64,000 bases of DNA from a virus. Where the stretch lies: IMG/VR virus record IMGVR_UViG_3300025941_000021, positions 1 to 64,000 of that record. One strand, written 5' to 3'. Position 1 is the stretch's first letter. Every line of letters begins with the position of its first letter. The notes under the pieces are model-generated. The model ran no database searches. It was given only the letters and a program-made list of their open reading frames with translations, and was not told where the DNA came from. The translations under genes were made by a program, and so were the position numbers. Positions 1-8,157 of this stretch are shown piece by piece.

Positions 1-873
1 CCGCGTTCTCGTAGCCTTGCACGTCAGCTTAGCGATCTCAAGAACGCGGTCGATGTGCCGTGCTCCCTGAGTATGCTTGCTCATCCGCTGGAAATCTTCC
101 GCACAGAACAGGCAGCGTCGCTCGTCATACAGCTTCGAGAAGCGACCAGCACGTTCGAACGTGGTGTGATTGTCCTTGGCGAAGGACTTGATTGCGTCCT
201 CGTCCACAGTCCACGAGCCAGCCTCACGAGTCGCGAAGCTTCGCGACCAGTTGTGGAAGTGCATCGTGTAGCACTCACTGTACTTGACGTCCAGCACGAG
301 CGGATACTCCACCTGTTCGACGACGGTAGCACCCAGCACAGTTCCCTTGCCCGGCCAACTACCCGTCTCGATCGTCTTGGGAAGTCCGAGCAACGAACCC
401 GTCACTTGATTCACCGTCCGCTGCAATGCAGCAAGGCGAAAGTCATGCCGAGACCAGTCACAGACCGTGCGCTCGTACACATGCTTGTTGTGCTTCTCGA
501 TGCTGTCCGAAAACACCTTCGAGAACATTTGCCACATGTGACCCGTGAGGATGTTCGCATCCTTCGGTCGATGATCCTTCTCATTGAGTACCGCATCAGG
601 ATGATCGTGTAGCGTCCGCAAAGCTTTGCGGAAAGCGGCAGTGACCACATAACACAGCGTGGAATCCTGGTCACCCATTTCGTGGAGAACCTGGACACCT
701 TCGCCGTGCTTGTGCTCACACTCAGAGCCAACGTAGATTACGTTGCCCTTCTTGTCGAGGAGCACCATGGCGTAGTGCGTTCCCATCTTGCCATCGACGC
801 TGGGCGCAAAAGCGCAAGGAAGTCGCTCAACTAGAGCGGTCGCAACGTTTGGATTCTGGAATAGCTCAACCAT
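1..873 (-). CDS. Hypothetical protein with C-terminal C2H2-like finger (3' end outside window)
   Basis: An open frame of 291 codons runs from an ATG at 873 off the left edge, so the C-terminus is missing. A GAGGAG ribosome site lies 5-6 bases before the ATG. The last third holds a CLFC pair followed about 11 residues later by a His and then a second His (SKHTQGARH), a C2H2-type zinc finger. The rest matches nothing I recognise. It is the most downstream gene seen of the leftward operon and follows a 43-residue acidic gene by 14 bases. Similar C-x2-C...H...(H/C) fingers occur in several neighbours, which suggests a local family. Confidence 0.8.
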   Translation of the reverse strand, partial: MVELFQNPNVATALVERLPCAFAPSVDGKMGTHYAMVLLDKKGNVIYVGSECEHKHGEGVQVLHEMGDQDSTLCYVVTAAFRKALRTLHDHPDAVLNEKDHRPKDANILTGHMWQMFSKVFSDSIEKHNKHVYERTVCDWSRHDFRLAALQRTVNQVTGSLLGLPKTIETGSWPGKGTVLGATVVEQVEYPLVLDVKYSECYTMHFHNWSRSFATREAGSWTVDEDAIKSFAKDNHTTFERAGRFSKLYDERRCLFCAEDFQRMSKHTQGARHIDRVLEIAKLTCKATRTR

Positions 874-887
874 GGTGCTCCTCGTTC

Positions 888-1019
888 TCAGTATTCGCGG
901 CCCAATGCTCGATCGTTGTAGTCGTCCTCGTCGTCCTCTTCGAACACGAGAGCGCCATCATCATCCCAGAAAGCTTCGTCTCGAAGCTTTTCGATGTCCT
1001 TGTCTTCTTCGGGATTCAC
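888..1019 (-). CDS. Small acidic protein (43 aa)
   Basis: A GTG start overlaps the TGA of the upstream gene (GTGA). The frame encodes 43 residues ending at a TGA just before the next ribosome site. The product is very acidic, with a run of Asp/Glu near its C-terminus (FEEDDEDDYND). No family recognised. The exact GTGA overlap with its upstream neighbour, shared by many gene pairs here, supports it as a real, translationally coupled gene. Confidence 0.6.
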   Translation of the reverse strand: MNPEEDKDIEKLRDEAFWDDDGALVFEEDDEDDYNDRALGREY

Positions 1020-1531
1020 TTGGCAAGCTCCTCTCCACCCAGATCTCGATTGAGAAGGTCTTCTACCATAGCAGTCTCCTCAGCCATGAGTTCCCTAGCA
1101 ATCGCCTCAGCGTTGGCGTCTGCCAGCTTGCAAACAGCATCTCGCATCTTGTACATGACCTGTTCGCTGTAGTATTTCTTGAGGCCAAGAACCTGCTCTT
1201 TGGTCAGCACGTCCTCGGTGAAAAGCTTCTTGTGCTTCTCCATGAGAAGCGGAACGACCTTCTCGGCTTCCGAGGCGATGCGGCGCGAAAGCTCCGTGCG
1301 GCGACCGTTGGTCTCATCGATCTTCCAACCGTCCCACGTATCCTTCTTGATGCCGAGCGTGTTGAGAATCACACTTTCGAAAGCTGTATTGAGTCGCTCG
1401 AACACAACCTCCTTGATTTGCTTCTCAGAAGAGAACTTTCCCGACCAGGCAGCACGTGCCTTGTGCGCCAACTCCATGATTTTCTCCGGAGTAAGCCCCG
1501 ACTCCATCTTATCTTGCTTGATTAGACCCAT
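1016..1531 (-). CDS. Hypothetical helical protein (171 aa)
   Basis: The ATG at 1531 overlaps the TAA of the upstream gene. The product is 171 residues, rich in Lys/Glu/Ala and predicted by eye to be mostly helical, without membrane segments or recognisable catalytic motifs. It lies in an unbroken leftward operon with overlapping neighbours on both sides. No function can be assigned. Confidence 0.75.
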   Translation of the reverse strand: MGLIKQDKMESGLTPEKIMELAHKARAAWSGKFSSEKQIKEVVFERLNTAFESVILNTLGIKKDTWDGWKIDETNGRRTELSRRIASEAEKVVPLLMEKHKKLFTEDVLTKEQVLGLKKYYSEQVMYKMRDAVCKLADANAEAIARELMAEETAMVEDLLNRDLGGEELAK

Positions 1532-1758
1532 TACGGAATCCTCCCAACGTCAGTGTCTTCGTATCTGCGGATTCGAAACTGATCAAGAAGTCTGTCTGCC
1601 ATTCGACAAGCCTCAGACTCACTCCTGCCATGCAGTGCGCCAACGACAAAAGAAACCCAAACGCTGGCTTCTTCGTCTGTCTGGAAGATTTGATCTCTGT
1701 ACAACCATTCTACTTGGTTTGTACTGTCTAGGGTCTGTACTTGGCGTTTGATAGCCAT
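1531..1758 (-). CDS. Hypothetical protein (75 aa)
   Basis: The start is the ATG at 1758 (MAIKRQVQTL), which overlaps the TGA of the upstream gene. A longer in-frame start ten codons earlier would lie inside the upstream gene. The product is a small soluble protein with a helical centre (EEASVWVSFVVGALHG). No family recognised. Confidence 0.65.
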   Translation of the reverse strand: MAIKRQVQTLDSTNQVEWLYRDQIFQTDEEASVWVSFVVGALHGRSESEACRMADRLLDQFRIRRYEDTDVGRIP

Positions 1759-2090
1759 CAGTCGTCTTCGTGCTGAGGCTCGCTCCACAGGCCGTCCGAA
1801 GACTCTTCCTCGGGCTCGTCGAGCAGACGTTCTGCGATGGTGGCATCGGACTCGTCACCGAATGGCACTACGTCCGACCAGTCAGCATCGGCACCAGTGA
1901 TGTCTTCGGCACGAAGCTCATGGGCAACGAGAATCACGTCGCTGTCATCACCCTCGGCCAAGTGAGCACACTGCTGATTAATGACGTCCGAAACGATTTC
2001 GGGATCGTTCGCGAGCACCATCACAGCCGCATCCTCGTCCTCTGCCACCACCGGAACCGTCACAGTCATTTCGACAAGAAACACCTTCAT
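1758..2090 (-). CDS. Acidic hypothetical protein (110 aa)
   Basis: The ATG at 2090 is preceded by GAGGTGA. The protein begins with a beta-strand-like MKVFLVEMTVTVPVVAEDE, followed by a helix rich in Ala/Asp, and has a strongly acidic C-terminus. The start resembles small alpha/beta phage proteins that process repeated DEDAA-type helices, but I do not recognise a named family. Confidence 0.7.
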   Translation of the reverse strand: MKVFLVEMTVTVPVVAEDEDAAVMVLANDPEIVSDVINQQCAHLAEGDDSDVILVAHELRAEDITGADADWSDVVPFGDESDATIAERLLDEPEEESSDGLWSEPQHEDD

Positions 2091-2098
2091 GGGTCACC

Positions 2099-2164
2099 TC
2101 AGTTTGCGTTGTAGCACTCAGCCAGCGGATCGTATGTGACAATCATCACGGTGTCACGTTTCAT
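2099..2164 (-). CDS. Possible 21-residue micro-ORF
   Basis: An ATG at 2164 opens a 21-codon frame (MKRDTVMIVTYDP...) that stops at a TGA next to the ribosome site of the following gene. A second, 11-codon frame (2161-2196) ends in an ATGA overlap with it. The overlap style fits the local gene chain, but the products are too short to judge by composition. Confidence 0.3.
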   Translation of the reverse strand: MKRDTVMIVTYDPLAECYNAN

Positions 2165-2231
2165 ACCTTGACAGGCTCACGGTAATATCGAACCATGGAT
2201 CCTGACGTTGATATCGTGCGTGATCCCAGAA

Positions 2232-2387
2232 TCACTCCTGATCCTTGTGAGTCTCTTGATCATGATTGTGATGTGGACACTTCTTGGGGAACTTCTTGTG
2301 CCACCACACACGCAGCCATGCGATGTAGTACGTTGCGAACGGAATGAGGCTCAACAGAGCCAGGGTTTCTTCATGACACCAGTGCAT
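2232..2387 (-). CDS. Small membrane protein (51 aa)
   Basis: The ATG at 2387 overlaps the TGA of the upstream gene (TGATG). The product has one hydrophobic segment near residues 8-27 (LALLSLIPFATYYIAWLRVW), then a basic and His-rich tail (KKFPKKCPHHNHDQ). One membrane helix with the His-rich tail facing the cytoplasm is likely. Function unknown. It is one of at least eight single-helix miniproteins on this arm. Confidence 0.6.
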   Translation of the reverse strand: MHWCHEETLALLSLIPFATYYIAWLRVWWHKKFPKKCPHHNHDQETHKDQE

Positions 2388-2701
2388 CACTTGTACTCCA
2401 CGCGATAGAGTTTCTCGACTTCGACCTTCGGACGACTCTTGTGACCATAGAAGACGTATGGTGCGTCGTTGGTCATGCCCTGGATGTTCAACTCGATGAC
2501 ACGAGCTTCGACTTCCTCTTGGAGATCGAACTCTTCCACGACAAGCGTTGGTGCCCGTGCGACGCGACTGGCAGCTTCACTGCGTATGTACACAATGAAG
2601 AACCGTGCAGGTGGCTCGGGAGGAGCATGTCCGGCAGGCTCCCGATATCCCACAGGTTTCGGCTCGATGAGAGCCGGTAGTCCGTCTTCGTCAAGGGTCA
2701 T
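2387..2701 (-). CDS. Hypothetical protein with Pro-rich N-terminus
   Basis: The start is uncertain. The ATG at 2701 (MTLDEDGLPA) overlaps the upstream gene by 11 bases. An in-frame ATG at 2728 has a better GAGGAGG site but a longer overlap. The protein has a proline-rich stretch (HAPPEPPARF), then beta-strand-like FFIVYIRS and an acidic helix. No family recognised. Confidence 0.65.
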   Translation of the reverse strand: MTLDEDGLPALIEPKPVGYREPAGHAPPEPPARFFIVYIRSEAASRVARAPTLVVEEFDLQEEVEARVIELNIQGMTNDAPYVFYGHKSRPKVEVEKLYRVEYK

Positions 2702-3269
2702 CGGATTCGATGAGTGCGTCGAGACCATACATGTCCTCCTCAGTCAGTATTGTTTGTTTATACAGCATGTTCTCGACGTGTTGTAGTGCAGTTAGAGAAG
2801 CACGCTGTTGTTGTGGAGAGATTCCTCGGAGCATAGTCACATCGAGCTTCTCGAAGCTCTCTGCCTCTAGCTCAAGGGTTCCGAGAATAGCGTCTTCACA
2901 GGACTTGTCATCCAGCCATTTCTGGATGATGTCGAAGAACTCTTTCTCGAAGTTTTCGTGGGCTGTACCATTGAATTCGTTTTGGTACTTCTTTTCGAGG
3001 TGTCGGTACACCGACAGGGCCATCGGCTCTACGAACATAGGCTGACGAGCCGCTATGCGCCATTCGTTAGGGCCAAGCTTTGGTTCGTATGGCTTAGGAC
3101 CAAGCCGAACTAGGCCAGCTTTGACCAGGCGATCAAGCCTTTCCTCTGATACGGCCATCCACTCTTCGGCCCAATCATTTGGCCTCATCAGACCTTGGTG
3201 CATGAACTGTTCTTCACGCCTACGTGCTTCATCGGCACGCATCTTGCGGAGCCTTCGAGATTCAGTCAT
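2691..3269 (-). CDS. Hypothetical protein (192 aa)
   Basis: The ATG at 3269 overlaps the upstream gene by 8 bases. The N-terminus is highly charged (RRLRKMRADEARRREEQ), followed by a probable helix-turn-helix-sized stretch (EERLDRLVKAGLVRLGPKPY) and a mostly helical C-terminal half ending MYGLDALIESDDP. The ending is loosely similar to the GIDALVGGIELA ending of a nearby gene. No known family identified. Confidence 0.7.
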   Translation of the reverse strand: MTESRRLRKMRADEARRREEQFMHQGLMRPNDWAEEWMAVSEERLDRLVKAGLVRLGPKPYEPKLGPNEWRIAARQPMFVEPMALSVYRHLEKKYQNEFNGTAHENFEKEFFDIIQKWLDDKSCEDAILGTLELEAESFEKLDVTMLRGISPQQQRASLTALQHVENMLYKQTILTEEDMYGLDALIESDDP

Positions 3270-3591
3270 TGGCTAGCTCCATGATTCCGAGCCACGCGTC
3301 GAAGTCTGGATCACCTTTGTGCCAACGCTCTAACGCCGTGAAGTATTTCTCTTCCAACGTATCAACATTCACATACAAGGTGTTCTTTGACAGAATCTTG
3401 TAGAGCTGAATGGCGAATGGATGATAGAATGCCCTTGATGGATACAACTGAATCCATCTGTCTCGTACACGTGCCCGTGCGGTGTTAGGATTGGGGTCAT
3501 TCGACACGAGTCTCAGATCCTTGAGACGGGTGAAACGCCCGGCTTCCTGCAACCACATTGGTACTGGATTCGAGACATATGGCACAGTCAT
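3262..3591 (-). CDS. Hypothetical protein with shared C-terminal ELA motif (109 aa)
   Basis: The ATG at 3591 overlaps the TGA of the upstream gene. The C-terminus reads ERWHKGDPDFDAWLGIMELA, the motif also seen at the ends of the genes at 3588, 4121, 33069 and 33318. The family looks like a small helical domain with a Trp-Pro segment followed by GD-x-D...G-x-x-ELA. Function unknown. Confidence 0.7.
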   Translation of the reverse strand: MTVPYVSNPVPMWLQEAGRFTRLKDLRLVSNDPNPNTARARVRDRWIQLYPSRAFYHPFAIQLYKILSKNTLYVNVDTLEEKYFTALERWHKGDPDFDAWLGIMELAND

Positions 3592-4091
3592 AGTGCAGCC
3601 TTAGCAAGTTCGATGCCACCAACAAGTGCGTCGATGCCGTCCATGTCACCCGCTTCGTACAGCTCTAGCACATTTTTCATGTGCAAGTGTCGGATGGGTG
3701 CAGACAGGTCACGAGTCATGTAGGCTATGGGAAGCCACCAATCTCGTGCCCAATAGCGCTCGACAAGCATGAGTGGCTTGTCCCAACGCTCTTTGCCAGT
3801 CTCAGACTTGTATGTCTTGAGAAAGGGTTGTGCCCACGTAGAGCGGCTCAGAGTGCCAGCGTTGTATCCTCGGTGGTACTGGACGTATCCATCCTCGTAG
3901 GCTCGAAACGCATTACGGCGAGCGATGCACTCGAAGGACTTCTCGTGGCGCGGAAGCATTCCGAATGTGAAGAGCTGACCACAATACACACAGAGAGCAT
4001 TGCCTTTCTTGTGTGCCTGCGGGTCTACCTTGCCCACAAGGACAGGGATGTCCTGTAGGATCTGCTCCCACATTTCGCGACGAGCAAGCAC
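3588..4091 (-). CDS. C2HC zinc-finger protein with C-terminal ELA motif
   Basis: The frame stays open up to 4268, but that part overlaps the upstream gene by about 150 bases. The GTG at 4091 or ATG at 4073 are more credible starts; neither has a good ribosome site. A finger CVYCGQLF...RHEKSFEC (Cys-x2-Cys, His, Cys) sits early. The C-terminus is YEAGDMDGIDALVGGIELA, the shared motif. The pairing of a finger with this motif is repeated in the neighbour at 4121, so the two are probably paralogues. Confidence 0.65.
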   Translation of the reverse strand: MLARREMWEQILQDIPVLVGKVDPQAHKKGNALCVYCGQLFTFGMLPRHEKSFECIARRNAFRAYEDGYVQYHRGYNAGTLSRSTWAQPFLKTYKSETGKERWDKPLMLVERYWARDWWLPIAYMTRDLSAPIRHLHMKNVLELYEAGDMDGIDALVGGIELAKAAL

Positions 4092-4120
4092 ATCGTCGTA
4101 GCTAACCTGTGTAGGTTCGC

Positions 4121-4930
4121 TTACAACGGAGCGTCGGCTAGCTCCCAGAGACCGATCATCGCAAAACGTGTATCGTCGTCGGATTGGAGCCACTCCCACA
4201 TGCGGTAGTACGCCTCCATCTTCACGTCCAGATTTTGCGACGTTTGATTCCATGGGATTCTGTGCCATTTCTTGAAGACTTCCTTGAGTGCGAGCGCCGT
4301 GTCACCAGGAGCCCATGCAACGAGCTGCCAGCCCTGTGCCGGGTCATCCGCATCCAGGTTCGGGTTGATCTTGTTATACCGCGTATAGGCCAACCTGATG
4401 CCTCCTAGACGGGTCAGCAGGCGCTTGGCTTCGTCGCGTTCATGATGGATCAGCTCGCGTACCTCTTCGCTATCAAAGTGGTCGTTACTGTATGCCGTAT
4501 CATGTAGCATCTTGATAGCAAGAACATTCACTACCGAAGACATGATGCTATAGTCTTCTTGTATGTTCTTGAAGCCCTTCTCTTCCATGATCCTTTGTCT
4601 ACGCATGACCGTACAGCCAAAGGTTTTCTGGTGAGCTTTGAGGGCACTTTTCTTCACTACAGTGGCACAGTGCTCACACTTGATGAGCGGATGCCCTTGT
4701 AGGTGGTCTAGAACGTCCTTTTCCCAAACATCGTGACGGCGCTGGAACATGACCATTTCTTGATCATACTCTGCCTTTGTCTCCGCGTTTTGAACTCTGG
4801 GATATGCAGGTTCAACGGGCTCGGGATCAAATGTATGAAGACACTGTTTGCATACGCGATAGCGTAGCAGATAGTGTCCATTTGTTGGGTCTCTGGCGTA
4901 GTCGAGGTGGTCGTTGAAGTAGGTAGTCAT
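4121..4930 (-). CDS. C2HC zinc-finger protein with C-terminal ELA motif (269 aa)
   Basis: The ATG at 4930 follows a 41-base gap. The product is 269 residues. One Cys pair (CKQC) lies near residue 27. A finger CEHCATVVKKSALKAHQ...C lies near residue 83, close in form to the finger of the gene at 3588. The C-terminus ends MIGLWELADAPL, the shared ELA motif. It is likely a nucleic-acid or protein-binding factor. No catalytic motif seen. Confidence 0.7.
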   Translation of the reverse strand: MTTYFNDHLDYARDPTNGHYLLRYRVCKQCLHTFDPEPVEPAYPRVQNAETKAEYDQEMVMFQRRHDVWEKDVLDHLQGHPLIKCEHCATVVKKSALKAHQKTFGCTVMRRQRIMEEKGFKNIQEDYSIMSSVVNVLAIKMLHDTAYSNDHFDSEEVRELIHHERDEAKRLLTRLGGIRLAYTRYNKINPNLDADDPAQGWQLVAWAPGDTALALKEVFKKWHRIPWNQTSQNLDVKMEAYYRMWEWLQSDDDTRFAMIGLWELADAPL

Positions 4931-4971
4931 GGCAGGGAGCCTAGCATGGTACTACGCTCCCTGCCACGCAT

Positions 4972-5223
4972 TCAGTCTAGGACAACACGCTCTTTGAGCG
5001 CTTCGTAGAACTCCGTGAAGTTGCCATTGCAGCCTACTTCTTTGAGGATGGTGTGTTCCTTGAAGACCTTCGAGTTGCGACACTTCTTGCACGTCACAGA
5101 CGACAGAAACGCTGACGATTGCACAAGCGTCGCTGACTTGCACGCTGCGTCTTTCATTCCCCACGTCACGTAGTGAACGTTGTCGAGGAACTTGTTATCG
5201 AACGTGCGGTTTGACGGTGCCAT
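4972..5223 (-). CDS. Small Cys-containing protein (83 aa)
   Basis: The ATG at 5223 lies inside the 3' end of the upstream gene (29-base overlap). A CKKC pair near residue 45 and further Cys residues suggest a small zinc ribbon, although a clean second pair is not visible. No family recognised. Confidence 0.6.
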   Translation of the reverse strand: MAPSNRTFDNKFLDNVHYVTWGMKDAACKSATLVQSSAFLSSVTCKKCRNSKVFKEHTILKEVGCNGNFTEFYEALKERVVLD

Positions 5224-6103
5224 TGGCGAGACCCTCTCGGAACTTGTCCATGTATGTTTCCGAGTACATGTTTAGAACCGTGAACATGTTCTCGTAGGCG
5301 TATGCGCGCCACCACCCAGAGGCAATGCTACTACATACCTTGCTGAGTGCAAATCGAAAACTCGCTTCTGGCGTCATCACACCAGGATGTGGCACTTGCG
5401 AGCGCTCGATGGAAAGCACATAGCTTTCCTCCAAGACCGAGAACAACTGCACTTCACGCGAACAGTTGAAGAACTTGGTCTTGTCAGACTTCACCTGTTC
5501 ACCATCGGCAGAGAAGTACCGATACGCAGGCTTGTCCAGGTGCTTGACCGCCTCGTGAATCGAGTCGTGATCATGCACATAGTTGACTTGATCGCCATCG
5601 AAGAACTGCTTCTTCGAGACATTCAGCTTCGGGTGCTTGTACGTGTAGGTTTCCTTCTCACGCAGCTTGAGCACGTCCATCATGTGAGGCTCGATGATTG
5701 CACCGGCAGCCTTCATCATGTGGTAATCCACAGCCGTCTTCCAGAAGTGTGGGCTGTTCTTGAGATACTTGTGCGAACTCTTGATGAGAAACAGCGTGTT
5801 CAAGCTCGGAACAAGTCCGAACTTGCCCGTATCGATCGTGGCAGGATCTGCCACGGCTGCATCCACCAGAAGCCGTGCACTACTATCCGGCTCGATAAGC
5901 TCGAACTCCACAGGGACCGATCCTTCCACAATGAGCTTGTGGGGATTGACCATGTAGATACGAGACTCGCCGAGAAGCTCCGCGTTTTCACTGATCCACT
6001 GGTTGGCTTCCGCCTCAGTGGCAATGAAGTCGAAATCCAAAGGCTTGCGGCCAAGGATCTTGGGCGCTCGAATAGCTAGTGCACGACTTCCGATGAGCAA
6101 CAT
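5195..6103 (-). CDS. Nucleotidyltransferase-fold protein
   Basis: The 302-residue protein opens with LLIGSRAL, then about 14 residues later DFDFIAT. This is the G-S...D-x-D pattern of the minimal nucleotidyltransferase (DNA polymerase beta-like) fold. A possible third acidic position lies in VEFELIE near residue 67. Phage proteins of this type are widespread, but their substrate is generally unknown. The C-terminal two thirds are helical and not recognised. The start ATG at 6103 follows a GAGGAGACG site. The fold call is fairly safe; activity is inference. Confidence 0.6.
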   Translation of the reverse strand: MLLIGSRALAIRAPKILGRKPLDFDFIATEAEANQWISENAELLGESRIYMVNPHKLIVEGSVPVEFELIEPDSSARLLVDAAVADPATIDTGKFGLVPSLNTLFLIKSSHKYLKNSPHFWKTAVDYHMMKAAGAIIEPHMMDVLKLREKETYTYKHPKLNVSKKQFFDGDQVNYVHDHDSIHEAVKHLDKPAYRYFSADGEQVKSDKTKFFNCSREVQLFSVLEESYVLSIERSQVPHPGVMTPEASFRFALSKVCSSIASGWWRAYAYENMFTVLNMYSETYMDKFREGLANGTVKPHVR

Positions 6104-6113
6104 GTTCGTCTCC

Positions 6114-6401
6114 TCAGCAGTGACTGGTTTGCCAACCCGGGTAACCGTCGCTGTACTCTCCGTAGTACGCGCCAGTCAGCTCGTCGATCAGATCCGTGTC
6201 CAAGTCCTTGGGCATCGACTCCGGGATGTAACTATCGCTGTAGTTCCCCGGCGGACCACGGAACGGGATTCCGTACTGCTTCGAAAGCTTCACAGCTTCA
6301 CGAATGGCTTCCCGTGCCTTCTCGACCTGTGCTTCGATCTCCGGACCGTGCTCTTCCACAGTCTTGCGGAACGCTTCCTCGACGCTCTTTTGATCCGCCA
6401 T
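6114..6401 (-). CDS. Tandem paralogue 3 of an HG(I/V)PF / GW...C family
   Basis: The ATG at 6401 lies two bases before the upstream stop. The product is 95 residues. It shares with the next two upstream genes a helical N-half, the segment KQYGIPFRG, a Tyr-Ile-Pro element, a DLIDEL...GAY stretch, and an ending GWQTSHC with a terminal Cys. Function unknown. The three genes in a row are a clear local triplication. Confidence 0.75.
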   Translation of the reverse strand: MADQKSVEEAFRKTVEEHGPEIEAQVEKAREAIREAVKLSKQYGIPFRGPPGNYSDSYIPESMPKDLDTDLIDELTGAYYGEYSDGYPGWQTSHC

Positions 6402-6403
6402 GA

Positions 6404-6715
6404 TCAGCAAAGCCCCGAGTGCTGCCAGCCCTCGTACTCGCCGTACGCGCCGCACAGTTCGTCGATGAGGTCATCACTCACATCCGGAATGTTCTCCGGA
6501 CGATAGGTGTCACTGACGTTGTTCGTGATTCCGTGGAACGGGATTCCGTGCTTCTCCGAGATCGCACATGCCTCGTCGATGAGCTTCGAAGCCGCACTCA
6601 GCTTCTCCTCGATCTCAGGCATGTACTTCTCGACAGTCGCTCGGAACTTGTTTTCCAGTTCCTGCTGCTCTGGCGTCTTCTCGTCCGTATCGTCTTCGTC
6701 ATCTTCGTCGTACAT
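6404..6715 (-). CDS. Tandem paralogue 2 of an HG(I/V)PF / GW...C family
   Basis: The product is 103 residues with an acidic start (MYDEDDEDDTDEK), helix KYMPEIEEKLSAASKLIDEA, then EKHGIPFHG, YRPENIP, DLIDELCGAYGEYEGW and a C-terminal HSGLC. It aligns by eye along nearly its whole length with the neighbour at 6114. The conserved Gly-Trp and last Cys suggest a binding or modification site at the C-terminus. Function unknown. Confidence 0.75.
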   Translation of the reverse strand: MYDEDDEDDTDEKTPEQQELENKFRATVEKYMPEIEEKLSAASKLIDEACAISEKHGIPFHGITNNVSDTYRPENIPDVSDDLIDELCGAYGEYEGWQHSGLC

Positions 6716-6724
6716 GTTTCCTCC

Positions 6725-7084
6725 TCAGCAGTTTGTACTGCTATTCGTCCAGCCGCCTTCACTCTCACTGTTGATCCAGGTACCAGCCACCGCGTTCACC
6801 ACCTCACGCTTCTCCTCAGGAATCTGAGGAATGTACGTGTGATGACGCCCGATGACGTTCGCGTTGAACGGAACGCCATGAGCCTCCGCAAGACGAACGG
6901 CGTCCTTGTACGCCTGCTCTGCCATCTTGCAGCACTCCAAGATCTGGGGCTTGATGCGCTCGAAGGTCTTCTTGTACTCGGCCTCGATTGCGGCCTTGCT
7001 CACGTCCTCCGACTCGCCATCGGAACAACCGGAGTCGTCCAAATCCTGGCCATCGCTGCATCCACTGTCGTTCCAGGCACTCAT
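6725..7084 (-). CDS. Tandem paralogue 1 of an HG(I/V)PF / GW...C family
   Basis: The product is 119 residues. The N-terminus carries two near-identical DSGCSDG repeats. The rest matches the two downstream paralogues: helix, AEAHGVPFNAN, YIPQIPEE, and a terminal GGWTNSSTNC. It is the most divergent member of the triplet. The duplicated Cys-containing N-terminus is absent from the other two. Confidence 0.75.
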   Translation of the reverse strand: MSAWNDSGCSDGQDLDDSGCSDGESEDVSKAAIEAEYKKTFERIKPQILECCKMAEQAYKDAVRLAEAHGVPFNANVIGRHHTYIPQIPEEKREVVNAVAGTWINSESEGGWTNSSTNC

Positions 7085-7086
7085 GT

Positions 7087-7479
7087 TCAGTAGCCTCGAC
7101 CGTGAATGCTCTTCTTCGTGAGAGCCTGCGTCGTCTGGCTGAGGATGGCCAACAGGTCGGCCACTTCCTGGTTGCGCGCACTGTGTTCACGCTGCTCACG
7201 AGCACGATCGTCCGTCAGACGCTGGTTGTCTCGCACGAGCGACTCGATCCGTTGCCGACTGGCAGTCATCTGAGAGTTGAGCTGCACACTGTCGGACTGC
7301 GCACGCGAGAGGGCGTTCTGCAAGGCAGTCAGAATGACTGCTCCGTTCTTCGTGCCCATGATGCGCTCGACGTTTCGGCGCATCTCGTTGCCCGCATCAC
7401 CGTAGAGGTAGATCTGACCCTGCAAGGCCGTCATGATATGACTGACACACTGATTCTGGGACGCCGTGAGCTTTGCCAT
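7087..7479 (-). CDS. Coiled-coil protein (130 aa)
   Basis: The ATG at 7479 follows an AGGAAAC site. Residues from about 55 to 110 are highly charged with heptad-like spacing (SRQRIESLVRDNQRLTDDRAREQREH), so a coiled coil is likely. No catalytic residues or membrane segments. Function unknown. Confidence 0.7.
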   Translation of the reverse strand: MAKLTASQNQCVSHIMTALQGQIYLYGDAGNEMRRNVERIMGTKNGAVILTALQNALSRAQSDSVQLNSQMTASRQRIESLVRDNQRLTDDRAREQREHSARNQEVADLLAILSQTTQALTKKSIHGRGY

Positions 7480-7513
7480 TTTCTTGTTTCCTTTCGTTGT
7501 GTTGCGGTTGAGA

Positions 7514-7705
7514 CTACTTCTTGCTTGCCTTCTCGATCAGCTTGGACAGCTTCGCACGCTGACGCTTCGCACCGACACCCGCACCGAGGCGAGCATCGAG
7601 AAGGGTCAGACGCTGCTGCGGGGAAAGCTTTCCGAACGCTTCCTGGCGCTCGACCGCTTCCTTGGCACGCTTCTCGTGACGATGCGGGAAGTTCGCGGGA
7701 ATCAT
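7514..7705 (-). CDS. Small basic protein (63 aa)
   Basis: A 63-residue, strongly basic protein (MIPANFPHRHEKRAKEAVER...). The centre reads RLGAGVGAKRQRAKL, a pattern I associate with small conserved phage proteins of unknown role. It ends in TAG, one of few amber stops in the window. Its ATG overlaps the upstream TGA. Confidence 0.65.
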   Translation of the reverse strand: MIPANFPHRHEKRAKEAVERQEAFGKLSPQQRLTLLDARLGAGVGAKRQRAKLSKLIEKASKK

Positions 7706-8157
7706 GACGCCACCTCCGTGACCGCCACCGTCTCACCAGCGGCAGACGCTTCCTTCATGGCTTCGAGAGCCGCCTTCGCACGACGAACCTCGTTGCGCGA
7801 CTCCTCGCTCATCGTCGTGAGGATGCGAGCGCCCCTGACGCCTGCCCATGCCACGAAATCGCGGTTGCGATTCTTCGGCACGAGACGATGGATAGAGAAC
7901 GCAAGCACGTTCTCTGCCATCTCCTGCTTGCGGAGGTACTTCGCTCCGGTCGTCACACCGTTCTCGTGGATGAAGTAGACCGTGCGATGTGCGCGCTTCT
8001 CCTTCTTGCACGCACAGTTCTCGACGATCTCCTTGCAGTTGGCACACTCCTGGTACGAGAACCAGTTGAGGTTGCACTCCCCGCAAAGACCCTGCAAGTC
8101 GATGCGAATGTGCTCTTCACGCTTCCGACCATTCTCCATTTCGATCTCTGTGCGCAT
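7702..8157 (-). CDS. Cys-rich zinc-binding protein (151 aa)
   Basis: The ATG at 8157 is the first after a 225-base gap. Residues 22-50 contain CGEC, CANC and CACK pairs, consistent with a zinc ribbon or treble clef. The remainder is helical. The gap upstream holds the large palindrome at 8257-8280, which could control or terminate the transcript entering here. Confidence 0.65.
   Translation of the reverse strand: MRTEIEMENGRKREEHIRIDLQGLCGECNLNWFSYQECANCKEIVENCACKKEKRAHRTVYFIHENGVTTGAKYLRKQEMAENVLAFSIHRLVPKNRNRDFVAWAGVRGARILTTMSEESRNEVRRAKAALEAMKEASAAGETVAVTEVAS

Noticed and set aside
55-612. 185-codon plus-strand frame at the left edge
   Set aside because: It is antisense to the better supported minus-strand gene running from 873 off the window edge, which has a strong ribosome site and a zinc finger.
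2168-2408. Plus-strand TTGACA-type promoter and a 66-codon hydrophobic frame (2208-2408)
   Set aside because: The region is better explained by the minus-strand membrane miniprotein at 2232-2387. The plus frame also runs through the next minus gene and lacks a ribosome site.
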